A DNA stretch of 64,000 nt. Origin: Siphonodentalium dalli. Lineage: Eukaryota > Mollusca > Scaphopoda > Gadilida > Siphonodentaliidae. The notes beneath the pieces are model-generated. The model saw nothing but the letters and a program-made list of their open reading frames with translations, made no database searches and was not told the origin of the DNA. The stretch covers positions 138,773,954 to 138,837,953 of the forward strand of contig CP136064.1 of the NCBI GenBank assembly GCA_032622095.1, in the 5' to 3' direction. A program made the position numbers and the translations under genes. Below, one piece after another: positions 35,422-45,993 of the stretch (position 1 is the stretch's first letter; every line of letters begins with the position of its first letter).

Positions 35422-36505
35422 CACAGAGGAACAAAGATCTAGTTAGTACACTCGAGCAACAACTTGGGATGATGAACAGTGTAGAAGAATAATACGCTGA
35501 TGCAATTGCTCGTCCGGATATTTAATGGTCGATGTATCGTCCCAAACTCCAGATTCGATGAGTCTGATGTCTGAAGTTCTTTCCGCGTCACCGATCGTGT
35601 AATTTGGCTGAAACTCTATCCCTAGAAAAGTATTCGAAACAACAGAAGATATGTTTAGGGAAATAGACCGAGCAACTCTTGAAATAATTCGGATTAATAT
35701 GATTCTGAAACAACGAATAGCGATGATGTAGCAACAGTGATATTGGGTGAAACGGAATAAGGAGAAATTGAGGAAATTGGCAGACCCACGTGCCAGCAAT
35801 AAAGAAAAGCTTATTTTGTTATCGAGAGGTGGAACTGGGACAATAGTAGGAATATTAGTGAAAATGGTGCTCAAATGATGGAAAGAAAGGATCAACTCGA
35901 AATTACACTGGGACACTATTGCTGACAGTTCCCCGCAGAAGAAAATGTTCGGATTAATCAAAAACCTAGTAGAACATCGGTTCCAGATATTTCACCTGCA
36001 CCATCCAAACCTCCTGTTCCATACTCGTCAAATCAAAACTATATATTGAACACTTTTCCCGAATTATTACCAGGTAAACTTCTTCACTTCAAAAATGTGT
36101 CGAAAATCCTGACGAAAATTGAATGAGAGTTTTCAAAGTTGTCAATCGTCTGAACATGTTGAATAAAAAAAAGAAGCAGAAAACCGAGCAAGAAGCTTCG
36201 AAACAATATCCAAAAAATGTATTCTGAGTGGAAGAATGGCTCAAAATAGTTCCTAAACAAAACCAGTATAAATTCATTAGGAGAGTGCTGTTACCAGTTA
36301 TATACTGTATGGAAATATCAAGATATCTCCAGTGAAGAAGAAATAGCTGGGGAAATTCAAAACAGATATCGGAAAAATTGCTGACGAGAAGTTGAAATTA
36401 AGTACCAGTAAACGTGTCATTCAGAAATGTGGGAATCCACTTTTATTCGGTATGTTGGGATCTCTGGCACCAGTTATTATAGACGTGATTGAGAACATAA
36501 ATTGA
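35422..36505 (+). pseudogene. Virus-like core gene(s) upstream of integrase, decayed
   Basis: Open plus-strand pieces in changing frames. About 35422-35496 gives a coiled-coil-like DLVSTLEQQLGMMNSVEE. 35929-36126 gives a proline-rich stretch (SPAPSKPPVPYSS) leading into LNTFPELLPGKLLHFKN. About 36320-36505 gives a basic stretch and then VIQKCGNPLLFGMLGSLAPV, a hydrophobic end. The order (coil, proline-rich linker, basic and hydrophobic C-terminus) is what I would expect of core/structural genes next to the integrase in such elements. It may be two genes. Assignment rests mainly on position. Confidence 0.35.
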
Positions 36506-36544
36506 ATGAGATATGGCAAAGAAGGAGTTACAGACTGGGAAGTG

Positions 36545-36795
36545 TGGTGACTTGATACTTGAGGATTTCTATATTTATCCTAAGAGTCCCATCGTTTTCG
36601 GAAGCAAGCAGGATTTAGTTAAAGCTACTAAGAAACATATCATCAGTAAGAAATAGGTTTCTGATTGGTTTTCTGCTCAAGATGTTTGCACGATTCATGC
36701 ACAAGCTCGTTAAACGTTTCAAAGATATCGGACTATTTATTCCGAAAAGGTTTTACAACCGCGAATTCCAATCTTTACTAAACTAATATATACTT
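36545..36795 (+). pseudogene. Retroviral-type integrase, N-terminal part
   Basis: The frame from about 36545 reads LILEDFYIYPKSPIVFGS, then DLVKATKKH, a TAG at 36654-36656, VSDWFSAQDVCTIHAQAR and a TAA at 36711-36713. A shifted frame continues with TFQRYRTIYSEK. This matches the N-terminal region of integrases carried by polintons and adintoviruses, which insert the element into host DNA. The catalytic DDE core should follow, but the sequence leaves the gene near 36800 and enters the satellite-bearing block. The C-terminal part reappears at 44.98 kb. Two stops and a frameshift show it is dead. Confidence 0.55.
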
Positions 36796-36932
36796 CTGTA
36801 GCCGATAAAGGTCTTTATCCCCTCTGTAGAATTGTAAGCCTTCTTAGGCACCATTGTTCTTCTAGGGCCATACCACGCCGTATCCCGGTGTTCTTGTTCC
36901 ATATATGTTAACTAAACAGGAAACACCTATTT

Positions 36933-38119
36933 CGTATTACCCCGCAAAAATTGTCGTAGCTATATAGATAAGACAGATTTTACAAAGCTCATAACAATCT
37001 CTAATGCCCCTTGTAAAACTGATATTACCCGGCAAAAATTGTCGTCGCTATATAGAGAAGACAGATTTTACACGGGTCATAACAATCTCTAATGCCCCTT
37101 ATAAAACTGATATTACCCGCCAAATATTGTCGTCGCTATATAGAGAAGACAGATTTTACACGGTCATAACGATCTCGTATGCCCATTGTAAAACTCTGAT
37201 ATTACCCGGCAAAAATTGTCGTCGCTATATAGAGAAGACAGAGTTTACAAGGGTCATAACAATCTCGTATGCCCCGTATAAAACTGATATTATCCCGCAA
37301 AAATTGTAGTCGCTATATAGAGAAGACAGATTTTACAAGGGTCATAACAAACTCGTATGCCCCGTGTAAAACTGATATTACCCGGCAAAAATTGTCGTCG
37401 CTATATAAAGAAGACAGATTTTACAAAGGTCATAACAATCTCGTATGCCCCGTGTAAAACTGATATTATCCCCGCAAAAATTGTCTTCGCTATATAGAGA
37501 AGACAGATTTTACACGGGTCATAACAATCTCGTATGCCCCTTGTAAAACTGATATTACCCGGCAAAAATTGTCGTCGCTATATAAAGAAGACATATTTTA
37601 CAAAGGTCAACAATCTCGTATGCCACGTGTAAAACTGATATTGCCCCGCAAAAATTGTCGTCGCTATATAGAGAAGACAGATTTTACAATGGTCATAACA
37701 ATCTCGTATGCCCCGTGTAAAACTGATATTATCCCGCAAAAATTGTCGTCGCTATATATATATAGAGAAGACAGATTTTACAAGGGTCATAACAATCTCG
37801 TATATGCCCCGTGTAAAACTGATATTACCCGGCAAAAATTGTCGTCGCTATATAAAGAAGACATATTTTACAAAGGTCATAACAATCTCGTATGCCCCGT
37901 GTAAAACTGATATTACACCGCAAAAATTGTCGTCGCTATTTTGAGAAGACAGATTTTACACGTGTCATAACAATCTCGTATGCCACGTATAAAACTGATA
38001 TTATCCCGCAAAAATTGTCGTCGCTATATAGAGAAGACAGATTTTACAAGGGTCATAACAATCTCGTATGCCCCGTGTAAAACTGATATTACCCAGCAAA
38101 CATTGTCGTCGTTATATAA
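36933..38119 (+). repeat. 88-bp satellite, left segment (~13.5 copies)
   Basis: Consensus features per unit: CTCGTATGCCCCGTGTAAAA, CTGATATTACCCCGCAAAAA, TTGTCGTCGCTATATAGAGA, AGACAGATTTTACACGGGTC, ATAACAAT. TTTTACACGGG and CCCGTGTAAAA of neighbouring units are inverse, so each junction can form an 11-bp stem with a 19-base loop. Common variants are ACAAGGG, ACAAAGG and CCCCTTGTAAAA. The regularly spaced 62-codon ORFs come from the repeat and are not genes. Confidence 0.95.
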
Positions 38120-39593
38120 AAAGGCATTCGATTCTGTTGACCGCGATCTTCTTGAATATAAACTTTTACAGAATAACATCACGCAAAACATGTACTTCGC
38201 CATAAAAGAACTCTACAGAAATACGACTTCGTGTGTAAAAGTTGGCAGTGCACTAACAGAGTGGTTTCCGTGCAATTCTGGAGTAATCCAAGGAAATAAC
38301 TTATCACCTACATTGTTCTCCGTGTATGTGAACGACCTCGCTTGTGATATAAAAACCTTAAATAGAGGAGTTGAGGTTGGTAATACAAACATCAGTATTC
38401 TTATGTATGCGGATGACATTGCTCTGATCAGTGACAATGAACGCAATATGCAATGTATGCTCGATGTACTTGACTCATGGTGTAGAAAATGGAGACTCCA
38501 TGTGAACACTTCCAAAACTAAAATTCTACATTTCCGCAAACCTCAACGCAAACGAAGTGATATTGTGTTTTCAATTGGAAATGACGTGGTAGAATACACC
38601 GATAACTACAAATACCTAGGAGTGGTTTTTAACGAAACGAACAAGTTTAGTGCAGCCGCCGAGACCCTGGCGCATTCTGGAGGTCGCGCACTGGGAGCTG
38701 TAATATCGAGAATTCATTCATTCAAAGACATTGGCATAGATACATATGAAAAACTATTTAATAATTGCGTCGTTCCTATTCTGGACTATTGTAGTGGTGT
38801 ATGGGGGTTTAAAACCTTCCATAGTATTGATATGGTACAAAACCGTGCGCTACGATATTTTCTCGGCGTGCACCGATTCACACCTCTACCATCACTCAAC
38901 GGGGAGATTGGATGGATATCTTCAACACACCGACGGTGGTTAAGCATGGCAAGACTTTGGAATCGGCTGATAAGAATGGACAATGGTCGAATTGCGAAAA
39001 CTGTGTTTTTATGGGAACTCAAGACATGTTCAAAAGACAGTTGGGTATCGGCTGTGAGATCTGTACTAATTTCCAGTGACAAATTTCACGTATTTGCTAA
39101 CAGGTTGGTTTGTGACCTAAATGAATGCGATATTAACTTGAAAAAGTGTAACCAGATCAATTGGCAAGCTGATGTAAATAGACTTGATAAATTAAGACTG
39201 TATAAAGATCTCAAAACGGAATATATCACAGAAACATACGTAAAACTGAAAATTAGTAAAGGAGAACGTTCAGTTGTTGCCCGATTTCGGTGCGGTATCC
39301 TGCCGCTACGTGTAGAGACCGGTCGATGGCGAAATTAAGACTTGGTCGACCGAATATGTGTGTTCTGCCAATCAAAGTCTGTGGAAGACGAGCTCCATCT
39401 TTTTCTTCAGTGCAACGCATATGATAATTTACGGACGGATTTTTTTCGTAGTGCCAATTTCCACATCAATGGTGTGAATTCTCTGACTTATATAGCCAAA
39501 CATTTATTCGATAACTTTCCGCGACAAACTGCTAAATTCCTGTACCGTGCATTTGGAGAAAGACAGAAATTAATAACGACGCCGCGAAATTAA
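38120..39593 (+). pseudogene. LINE reverse transcriptase, partial, one stop
   Basis: It begins KAFDSVDRDLLEYKLL (motif A, catalytic D present), then GVIQGNNLSPTLFSVYVNDL (motif B), ILMYADDIALIS (motif C, both catalytic D) and YKYLGVVF. A long C-terminal domain follows (YCSGVWGFK, FRCGILPLRVETGRW). One TAA at 39336-39338 interrupts the frame; after it come the zinc knuckle CVFCQSKSVEDELHLFLQC and the end at 39593. The frame is open back into the satellite by chance (from 37980). With a single stop and intact catalytic residues this is one of the youngest LINE copies here. The clade is not certain; it differs from the L2-like elements. Confidence 0.85.
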
Positions 39594-39738
39594 TTAATTA
39601 ATAATTATATTTATTTTGAAATAGAGTGACTTATAGGCCCTATGGGCCGGGTGTAATTGTCGATTATTGTTGTGTGTGTATACGCATTTATATATGTAAC
39701 ACAATGTCACTATAATAAACAAATATTCATATTCAATA
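38120..39738 (+). mobile_element. LINE inserted in the satellite, 5'-truncated
   Basis: The satellite is interrupted after ...CGTTATATAAA and resumes at AAAGAAGACAGATTTTT, with about 5 bp (ATAAA) shared at both junctions as a likely target duplication. The insert starts in the reverse-transcriptase palm and ends in a 3' UTR with AATAAACAAATATTCATATTC. The 5' end is lost, as is usual for incomplete reverse transcription. Confidence 0.9.
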
Positions 39739-42700
39739 AAGAAGACAGATTTTTACAAAGGTCATAACAATCTCGTATGCCCCGTGTAAAACTGATATTA
39801 CCCCGCAAAAATTGTCGTCGCTATTTTGAGAAGACAGATTTTACACGGGTCATAACAATCTCGTATGCCCCTTGTAAAACTGATATTATCCCGCAAAAAT
39901 TGTCGTCGCTATATAGAGAAGACAGATTTTACAAGGGTCATAACAATCTCGTATATGCCCCGTGTAAAACTGATATTACCCGGCAAAAATTGTCGTCGCT
40001 ATATAAAGAAGACATATTTTACACGGGTCATAACAATCTCGTACGCCCCGTGTAAAACTGATATTACACCGCAAAAATTGTCGTCGCTAGTTTGAGAAGA
40101 CAGATTTTACAGGTGTCATAACAATCTCGAATGCCCCTTGTAAAACTGATATTATCCCGCAAAAATTGTCGTCGCTATATAGAGAAGACAGATTTTACAA
40201 AGGTCATAACAATCTCGTATGCCCCGTGTAAAACTGATATTACCCGGCAAAAATTGTCGTCGTTATATAATGAAGACAGATTTTTATAAAGGTCATAACA
40301 ATCTCGTATGCCCCGTGTAAAACTGATATTACCCCGCAAAATTTGTCGTCGCTATATAGAGAAGACAGATTTTACACGGGTCATAACAATCTCGTATGCC
40401 CCGAGTAAAACTGATATTACACCTCAAAAATTGTCGTCGCTATATAGAGAAGACAGATTTTACAAAGGTCATAACAATCTCGTATGCCCCGTATAAAACT
40501 GATATTATCCCGCAAAAATTGTAGTCGCTATATAGAGAAGACAGATTTTACAAGGGTCATAACAAACTCGTATGCCCCTTGTAAAACTGATATTACCCGG
40601 CATAAATTGTCGTCGCTATATAAAGAAGACAGATTTGACAAAGGTCATAACAATCTCGTATGCCCCGTGTAAAACTGATATTATCCCCGCAAAAATTGTC
40701 TTCGCTATATATAGAAGACAGATTTTACACGGGTCATAACAATCTCGTATGCCACTTGTAAAACTGATATTACCCGGCAAAAATTGTCGTCGCTATATAA
40801 AGAAGACATATTTTACAAAGGTCATAACAATCTCGTATGCCACTTGTAAAACTGATATTGCCCCGCAAAAATTGTCGTCGCTATATAGAGAAGACAGATT
40901 TTACAAGGGTCATAACAATCTCGTATGCCCCGTGTAAAACTGATATTATCCCGCAAAAATTGTCGTCGCTATATAAAGAAGACATATTTTACAAAGGTCA
41001 TAACAATCTCGTATGCCCCGTGTAAAACTGATATTACACCGCAAAAATTGTCGTCGCTATTTTGAGAAGACAGATTTTACACGTGTCATAACAATCTCGT
41101 ATGCCCCGTATAAAACTGATATTATCCCGCAAAAATTGTCGTCGCTATATAGAGAAGACTGATTTTACAAGGGTCATAACAATCTCGTATGCCCCGTGTA
41201 AAACTGATATTACCCAGCAAAAATTGTCGTCGTTATATAAAGAAGACAGATTTTTACAAAGGTCATAACAATCTCGTATGCCCCGTGTAAAACTGATATT
41301 ACCCCGCAAAAATTGTCGTCACTATTTTGAGAAGACAGATTTTACACGGGTCATAACAATCTCGTATGCCCCTTGTAAAACTGATATTATCCCGCAAAAA
41401 TTGTCGTCGCTATATAGAGAAGACAGATTTTACAAAGGTCATAACAATCTCGTATGCCCCGTGTAAAACTGATATTACCCGGCAAAAATTGTCGTCGTTA
41501 TATAATGAAGACAGATTTTTATAGAGGTCATAACAATCTCGTATGCCCCGTGTAAAACTGATATTACCCCGCAAAATTTGTCGTCGCTATATAGAGAAGA
41601 CAGATTTTACACGGGTCATAACAATCTCGTATGCCCCGTGTAAAACTGATATTATCCCGCAAAAATTGTCGCCGCTATATAGAGAAGACAGATTTTACAA
41701 GGGTCATAACAATCTCGTATGCCCCGAGTAAAACTGATATTAAACCTCATAAATTGTCGTCGCTATATAGAGAAGACAGATTTTACACGGGTCATAACAA
41801 TCTGGTATGCCTCGTATAAAACTGACATTATCCCGCAAAAATTGTAGTCGCTATATAGAGAAGACAGATTTTACAAGCGTCATAACAAACTCGTATGCGC
41901 CGTGTAAAACTGATATTACCCTGCAAAAATTGTCGTCGCTATATAAAGAAGACAGATTTTACAAAGGTCATAACAATCTCGTATGCCCCGTGTAAAACTG
42001 ATATTATCCCCGCAAAAATTGTCTTCGCTATATAGAGGAGACAGATTTTATACGGGTCATAACAATCTCGTATGCCCCTTGTAAAACTGATATTAGCCGG
42101 CAAAAATTGTCGTCGCTATATAAAGAAGACATATTTTACAAAGGTCATAACAATCTCGTATGCCACGTGTAAAGCTGATATTGCCCCGCAAAAATTGTCG
42201 TCGCTATATAGAGAAGACAGATTTTACAAGGGTCATAACAATCTCGTATGCCCCGTGTAAAACTGATATTATCCCGGAAAAATTGTCGTCGCTATATAGA
42301 GAAGACAGATTTTACAAGGGTCATAACAATCTCGTATATGCCCCGTGTAAAACTGATATTACCCGGCAAAAATTGTCGTCGCTATATAGAGAAGACAGAT
42401 TTTACAAGGGTCATAACAATCTCGTATGCCCCGTGTAAAACTGATATTACCCGGCAAAAATTGTCGTCGTTATATACAGAAGACAGATTTTTACAAAGGT
42501 CATAACAATCTCGTATGCCCCGTGTAAAACTGATATTACCCCGCAAAAATTGTCGTCGCTATATAGAGAAGACAGATTTTACACGGGTCATAACAATATC
42601 GTATGCCCCTTGTAAAACTGATATTACCCGGTAAAAAGTGTCGTCGCTATATAGAGAAGACAGATTTTACACGGGTCATAACAATCTCGTATGCCCCGTG

Positions 42701-44104
42701 TAAAACTGATATTACCCCGCAAAATTTTTCGTCGCTATATAGAGAAGACAGATTTTACAAGGGTCATAACAATCTCGTATGCCCCGTGTAAAACTGATAT
42801 TACACCGCAAAAATTGTCGTCGCTATATAAAGAAGACAGATTTTACAAAGGTCATAACAATCTCGTATGCCCCGTGTAAAACTGATATTACCCCGCAAAA
42901 ATTGTCGTCGCTATATAGAGAAGACAGATTTTATACGGGTCATAACAATCTCGTATGCCCCGTGTAAAACTAATATTATCCCGCAAAAATTGTCGTCGCT
43001 ATATAGAGAATACAGATTTTACAAGGGTCATAACAATCTCGTATGCCCCGTGTATAACTGATATTACCCCGCAAAAATTGTCGTCGCTATATAAAGAAGA
43101 CAGATTTTACAAAGGTCATAACAATCTCGTATGCCCCGTGTAAAACTGATATTACCCCATAAAAATTGTCGTCGCTATATAGAGAAGACAGATTTTACAC
43201 GGGTCATAACAATCTCGTATGCCCCGTGTAAAACTGATATTACCCCGCAAAAATTGTCGTCGCTATATAGAGAAGACAGATTTTACACGGGTCATAACAA
43301 TCTCGTATGCCCCGTGTAAAAGTGATATTACCCCGCAAAAATTGTCGTCGCTATATAAAGAAGACAAATTTTACAAAGGTCTTAACAATCTCGTATGCCC
43401 CGTGTAAAACTGATATTACCCCGCAAAAATTGTCGTCGCTATATAGAGAAGTCAGATTTTAAACGGGTCATAACAATCTCGTATGCCCCGTGTAAAACTG
43501 ATATTACCCCGCAAAAATCGTCGTCGCTATATAGAGAAGACAGATTTTACACGGGTCATAACAATCTCGTATGCCCCGTGTAAAACTTATATTACCCCGC
43601 AAAAATTGTCGTCGCTATATAGAGAAGACAGATTTTACACGGGTCATAACAATCTCGTATGCCCCGTGTAAAACTGATATTACCCCGCAAAAATTGTCGT
43701 CGCTATATAGAGAAGACAGATTTTAAACGGGTCATAACAATCTCGTATGCCCCGTGTAAAACTGATATTATCCCGCAAAAATTGTCGTCGCTATATAGAA
43801 AAGACAGATTTTACACGGGTCATAACAATCTCGTATGCCCCGTGTAAAAGTGATATTACCCCGCAAAAATTGTCTTCGCTATATAGAGAAGACAGATTTT
43901 ACACGGGTCATAACAATCTCGTATGCCCCGTGTAAAACTTATATTACCCCTCAAAAATTGTCGTCGCTATATAGAGAAGACATATTTTACAAGGTCATAA
44001 CAATCTCGTATGACCCTTGTAAAACTGATATTACCCGGCAAAAACTGTCGTCGCTATATAGAGAAGACAGATTTTACAAGGTCATAACAATCTCGTATGC
44101 CCCT
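39739..44104 (+). repeat. 88-bp satellite, right segment (~49.6 copies)
   Basis: Continuation of the array. Distinct variants recur at long range: the GTAGTCGCTATATAGAGAAG / AACAAACTCG variant starts near 40484 and 41807, and the ACATATTTTACAAAGG / TATGCCA variant near 40749 and 42072; both pairs are 1,323 bp (15 units) apart. Other pairs are 14 or 17 units apart. From about 42690 to 43990 units are more uniform. This shows duplication of multi-unit blocks on top of the monomer. Confidence 0.95.
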
Positions 44105-44452
44105 AGTAGAATTTTTATGACCTGGCAAAAGTTTGAAGGTCTAATGTACATCTTTCAAAGCCACGTTGATTCCTGGTGTGATGTTATCTTGCTACTCTTG
44201 CTTCATTTATTTACGTTGTCTGACTCATTTACCATTACTATTTTTGAAGTGTATTGCTCTCTTTTATATCTTCTAACATATAGATTCCAAAAGAAAGCGA
44301 GGCCAGCAAGTATTTATGGACAAATGGACAACAGCTATATAAATATATTCATCGTATGAGCAGTCTAATCAAATAGAATTACTGTTCGTTGCTCGTTTCC
44401 GCGCTTTATGTCTGTAGGAATATCTTGTTAATTTTGACCGGGGATAAATACA

Positions 44453-44588
44453 TTACACGGCTTGTTGATGGGGGATACGGTGTGGTATGCCCCGGTCGAC
44501 TCTCGTATCCCCCTCGGCTATCGCCTCGGGGGATACGAGCATCTACCGGGGCATACCACACCGTATCCCCCATCAACAAGCCGTGTAA
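44453..44588. repeat. 136-bp near-perfect hairpin
   Basis: The arms are inverse and centred at 44520.5. The outer 44 bp (TTACACGGCTTGTTGATGGG... to ...CCGTGTAA) match perfectly. After three mismatches in five positions an inner 12-bp stem (CTCGTATCCCCC / GGGGGATACGAG) follows, with a loop containing TCGGCTATCG. TTACACGG, CTCGTATCCCCC and TATGCCCC echo the satellite unit's own TTACACGGG and CTCGTATGCCCC. Confidence 0.9.
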
Positions 44589-44610
44589 CTTATAGTATCC
44601 TAGCTGTATG

Positions 44611-44752
44611 ATGATGGATTGTGAAATAACACCTTTGAAATTTATATACGAACAAGCTTTCGGCTTTCGCCTTTCTCAAGTTCACTCACAATGAATATAA
44701 TACAACGTTACACAGTGTACTAACTAAGGTCTTAAAGGTGTTGTTTCACAAT

Positions 44753-44759
<7 letters not shown>
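44611..44759. mobile_element. 149-bp MITE with 26-bp inverted repeats
   Basis: ATGATGGATTGTGAAATAAC... (44611-44636) is the inverse of 44734-44759 with one mismatch. TA lies next to both ends, as expected for Tc1/mariner-type MITEs, though the right side runs into an (AT)n stretch (44759-44783) that blurs the call. Confidence 0.65.
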
Positions 44760-44783
<24 letters not shown>

Positions 44784-44819
44784 GATGTTACAACTCTGGC
44801 GTTCGGCGATCCATTGGAA

Positions 44820-45200
44820 TGCACATAAGGATGTTATTGAGGTTGCTGGCGAAGTTTTGGTTGCCCAAAAATTGCAGAGAACTGTACCGACAAAAAAATA
44901 TAATTCAAACCTGATCAAACTGAGAATCAACAAGTTTAAAGGGAAAATTTGACAAACGTTATGAACACAATTGCACTTACGAACTGTTTACAGTAAAAAT
45001 AGAACTCTCTCTGTGTACATGTTGAAAGATTATAATGACGATGCAATTAAAGGTACATTTTACAATGAAGAATTAATCCCCGTAACTGTTGAACCTAATA
45101 AATTGTGGGAAGTTGAAAAATGTCATCAGAAGGACAGGTGACAAAATACACTTCAAGTGGCTATGGTATCCTCCTAGCTAATTTCAATTCATGGATATCG
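44820..45200 (+). pseudogene. Integrase C-terminal part with chromodomain
   Basis: Plus-strand pieces: IKLRINKFKGK (with stops after it), then SVYMLKDYNDDAIKG and GTFYNEELIPV, then NKLWEVEKC (about 44990-45121). The frame shifts twice more: IHFKWLWYPP, then ANFNSWISKQNVEAI (to about 45235). The pattern (an SH3-like segment ending in K-D-Y/G-x-F-Y-x-E-E-L, then a chromodomain with its aromatic residues and N-S-W-I) matches the C-terminus of polinton/adintovirus-type integrases. It is the missing end of the gene at 36545, now 8 kb downstream. Dead by frameshifts. Confidence 0.6.
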
Positions 45201-45249
45201 AAACAAAACGTGGAGGCGATAAAGTGTGGAAATTAGTGATCGACGGGAT

Positions 45250-45930
45250 GCCTGACTGGAACTTTGGATTGGAAAACTAGCGCCATCAGGATAAATTATA
45301 TTCACTTCACAAGTCCCCCTGATCTACATTATAACCATTGTATCAATTGTGAATCTGATCACGAGCGGTGCAAACAGTCCACTGTGGATCACCTTGTTAT
45401 CTAGCTGTATTGAAATGTGTTGCCATCACCAAATATCAAGAAATGGCAGTCATAGCAACCTCAAAAAACAATCCACCTTGACATTGCCATCCAATACCAG
45501 TATGGATACCTTTACTGACAACATTCTGATCGAATGGGTCTACCAGACGACCAATATGAAGTCGGACTAAATAGAGTTGTTCTATCGGCTGATTGGGACG
45601 AAACGGTTCAGGGTTTATCGGATTTGACCATTACTGATAACAAGTCTGCAGCCTGAACAATAGCTGTTCATTTTGCGCCATTGTTAATCGGAAAACAACC
45701 CATAAAACCGTTTATTACAGTTAACGGAAGTGGATGCAAGCAGATTTCCTGCTGTAAATGGAAGAGCTATATGATCTGTCAAATTTAATATCTACGAATC
45801 AAAGGAAACTGATTCAAATGTATTCAGGAAAATCAAGAAGTCTATGAGCACAAACTTTCAGAAAGTATGATTAAACAAGTAGGAGATCAAGAATTTTCCA
45901 ACCATCAAGATCGGTATCCTGATTGTGTCA
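45250..45930 (+). pseudogene. Possible minor structural protein, 5' part
   Basis: After the integrase, frames change often. The best segment is about 45535-45660, reading LPDDQYEVGLNRVVLSADWD and QGLSDLTITDNKS, with a stop soon after, then FITVNGSGCKQ. Near 45867-45990 is another open piece (KQVGDQEFSNHQDRYPD). The D-x-Y-E-V-G-L start is what I would expect in a virion structural gene at this place in the element. The Tx1-like LINE at 45994 interrupts it. Confidence is low and based mostly on context. Confidence 0.3.
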
Positions 45931-45993
45931 ATAATCTCGCGGACAGTGTTGCATGGAGATTGGCCGATACGTCTGCGTACTTGCACTTTCCTA

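Larger units (their letters stand above)
36800..44600. mobile_element. Satellite-bearing insertion block
   Basis: The block separates the two halves of the integrase. Near its left edge (about 36878-36898) lies CCATACCACGCCGTATCCCG. Its right edge is a 136-bp hairpin whose arm contains CATACCACACCGTATCCCCC, a close match in the same direction. Between them is the 88-bp tandem array. This is how tandem-array-carrying mobile elements (Helentron-like or MITE-like) look, but no transposase, Rep or helicase gene is present, so the class is open. Confidence 0.45.

Noticed and set aside
35443-35961. 172-codon minus-strand ORF
   Set aside because: It lies opposite the plus-strand virus-like core gene remnants and has no family resemblance.
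36933-44104. CRISPR-like array (regular repeats)
   Set aside because: Units are contiguous and near-identical, with no unique spacers, in a eukaryotic setting.
37004-44359. Dozens of ~62-codon ORFs (MPRVKLILPRKNCRRYIEKT...) at 88-bp spacing
   Set aside because: They are produced by the satellite unit. 88 is not a multiple of three, the frame rotates between units, and stops fall at fixed unit positions.
44724-44933. Minus-strand 69-codon ORF
   Set aside because: It runs through an (AT)n stretch and antisense to integrase remnants.
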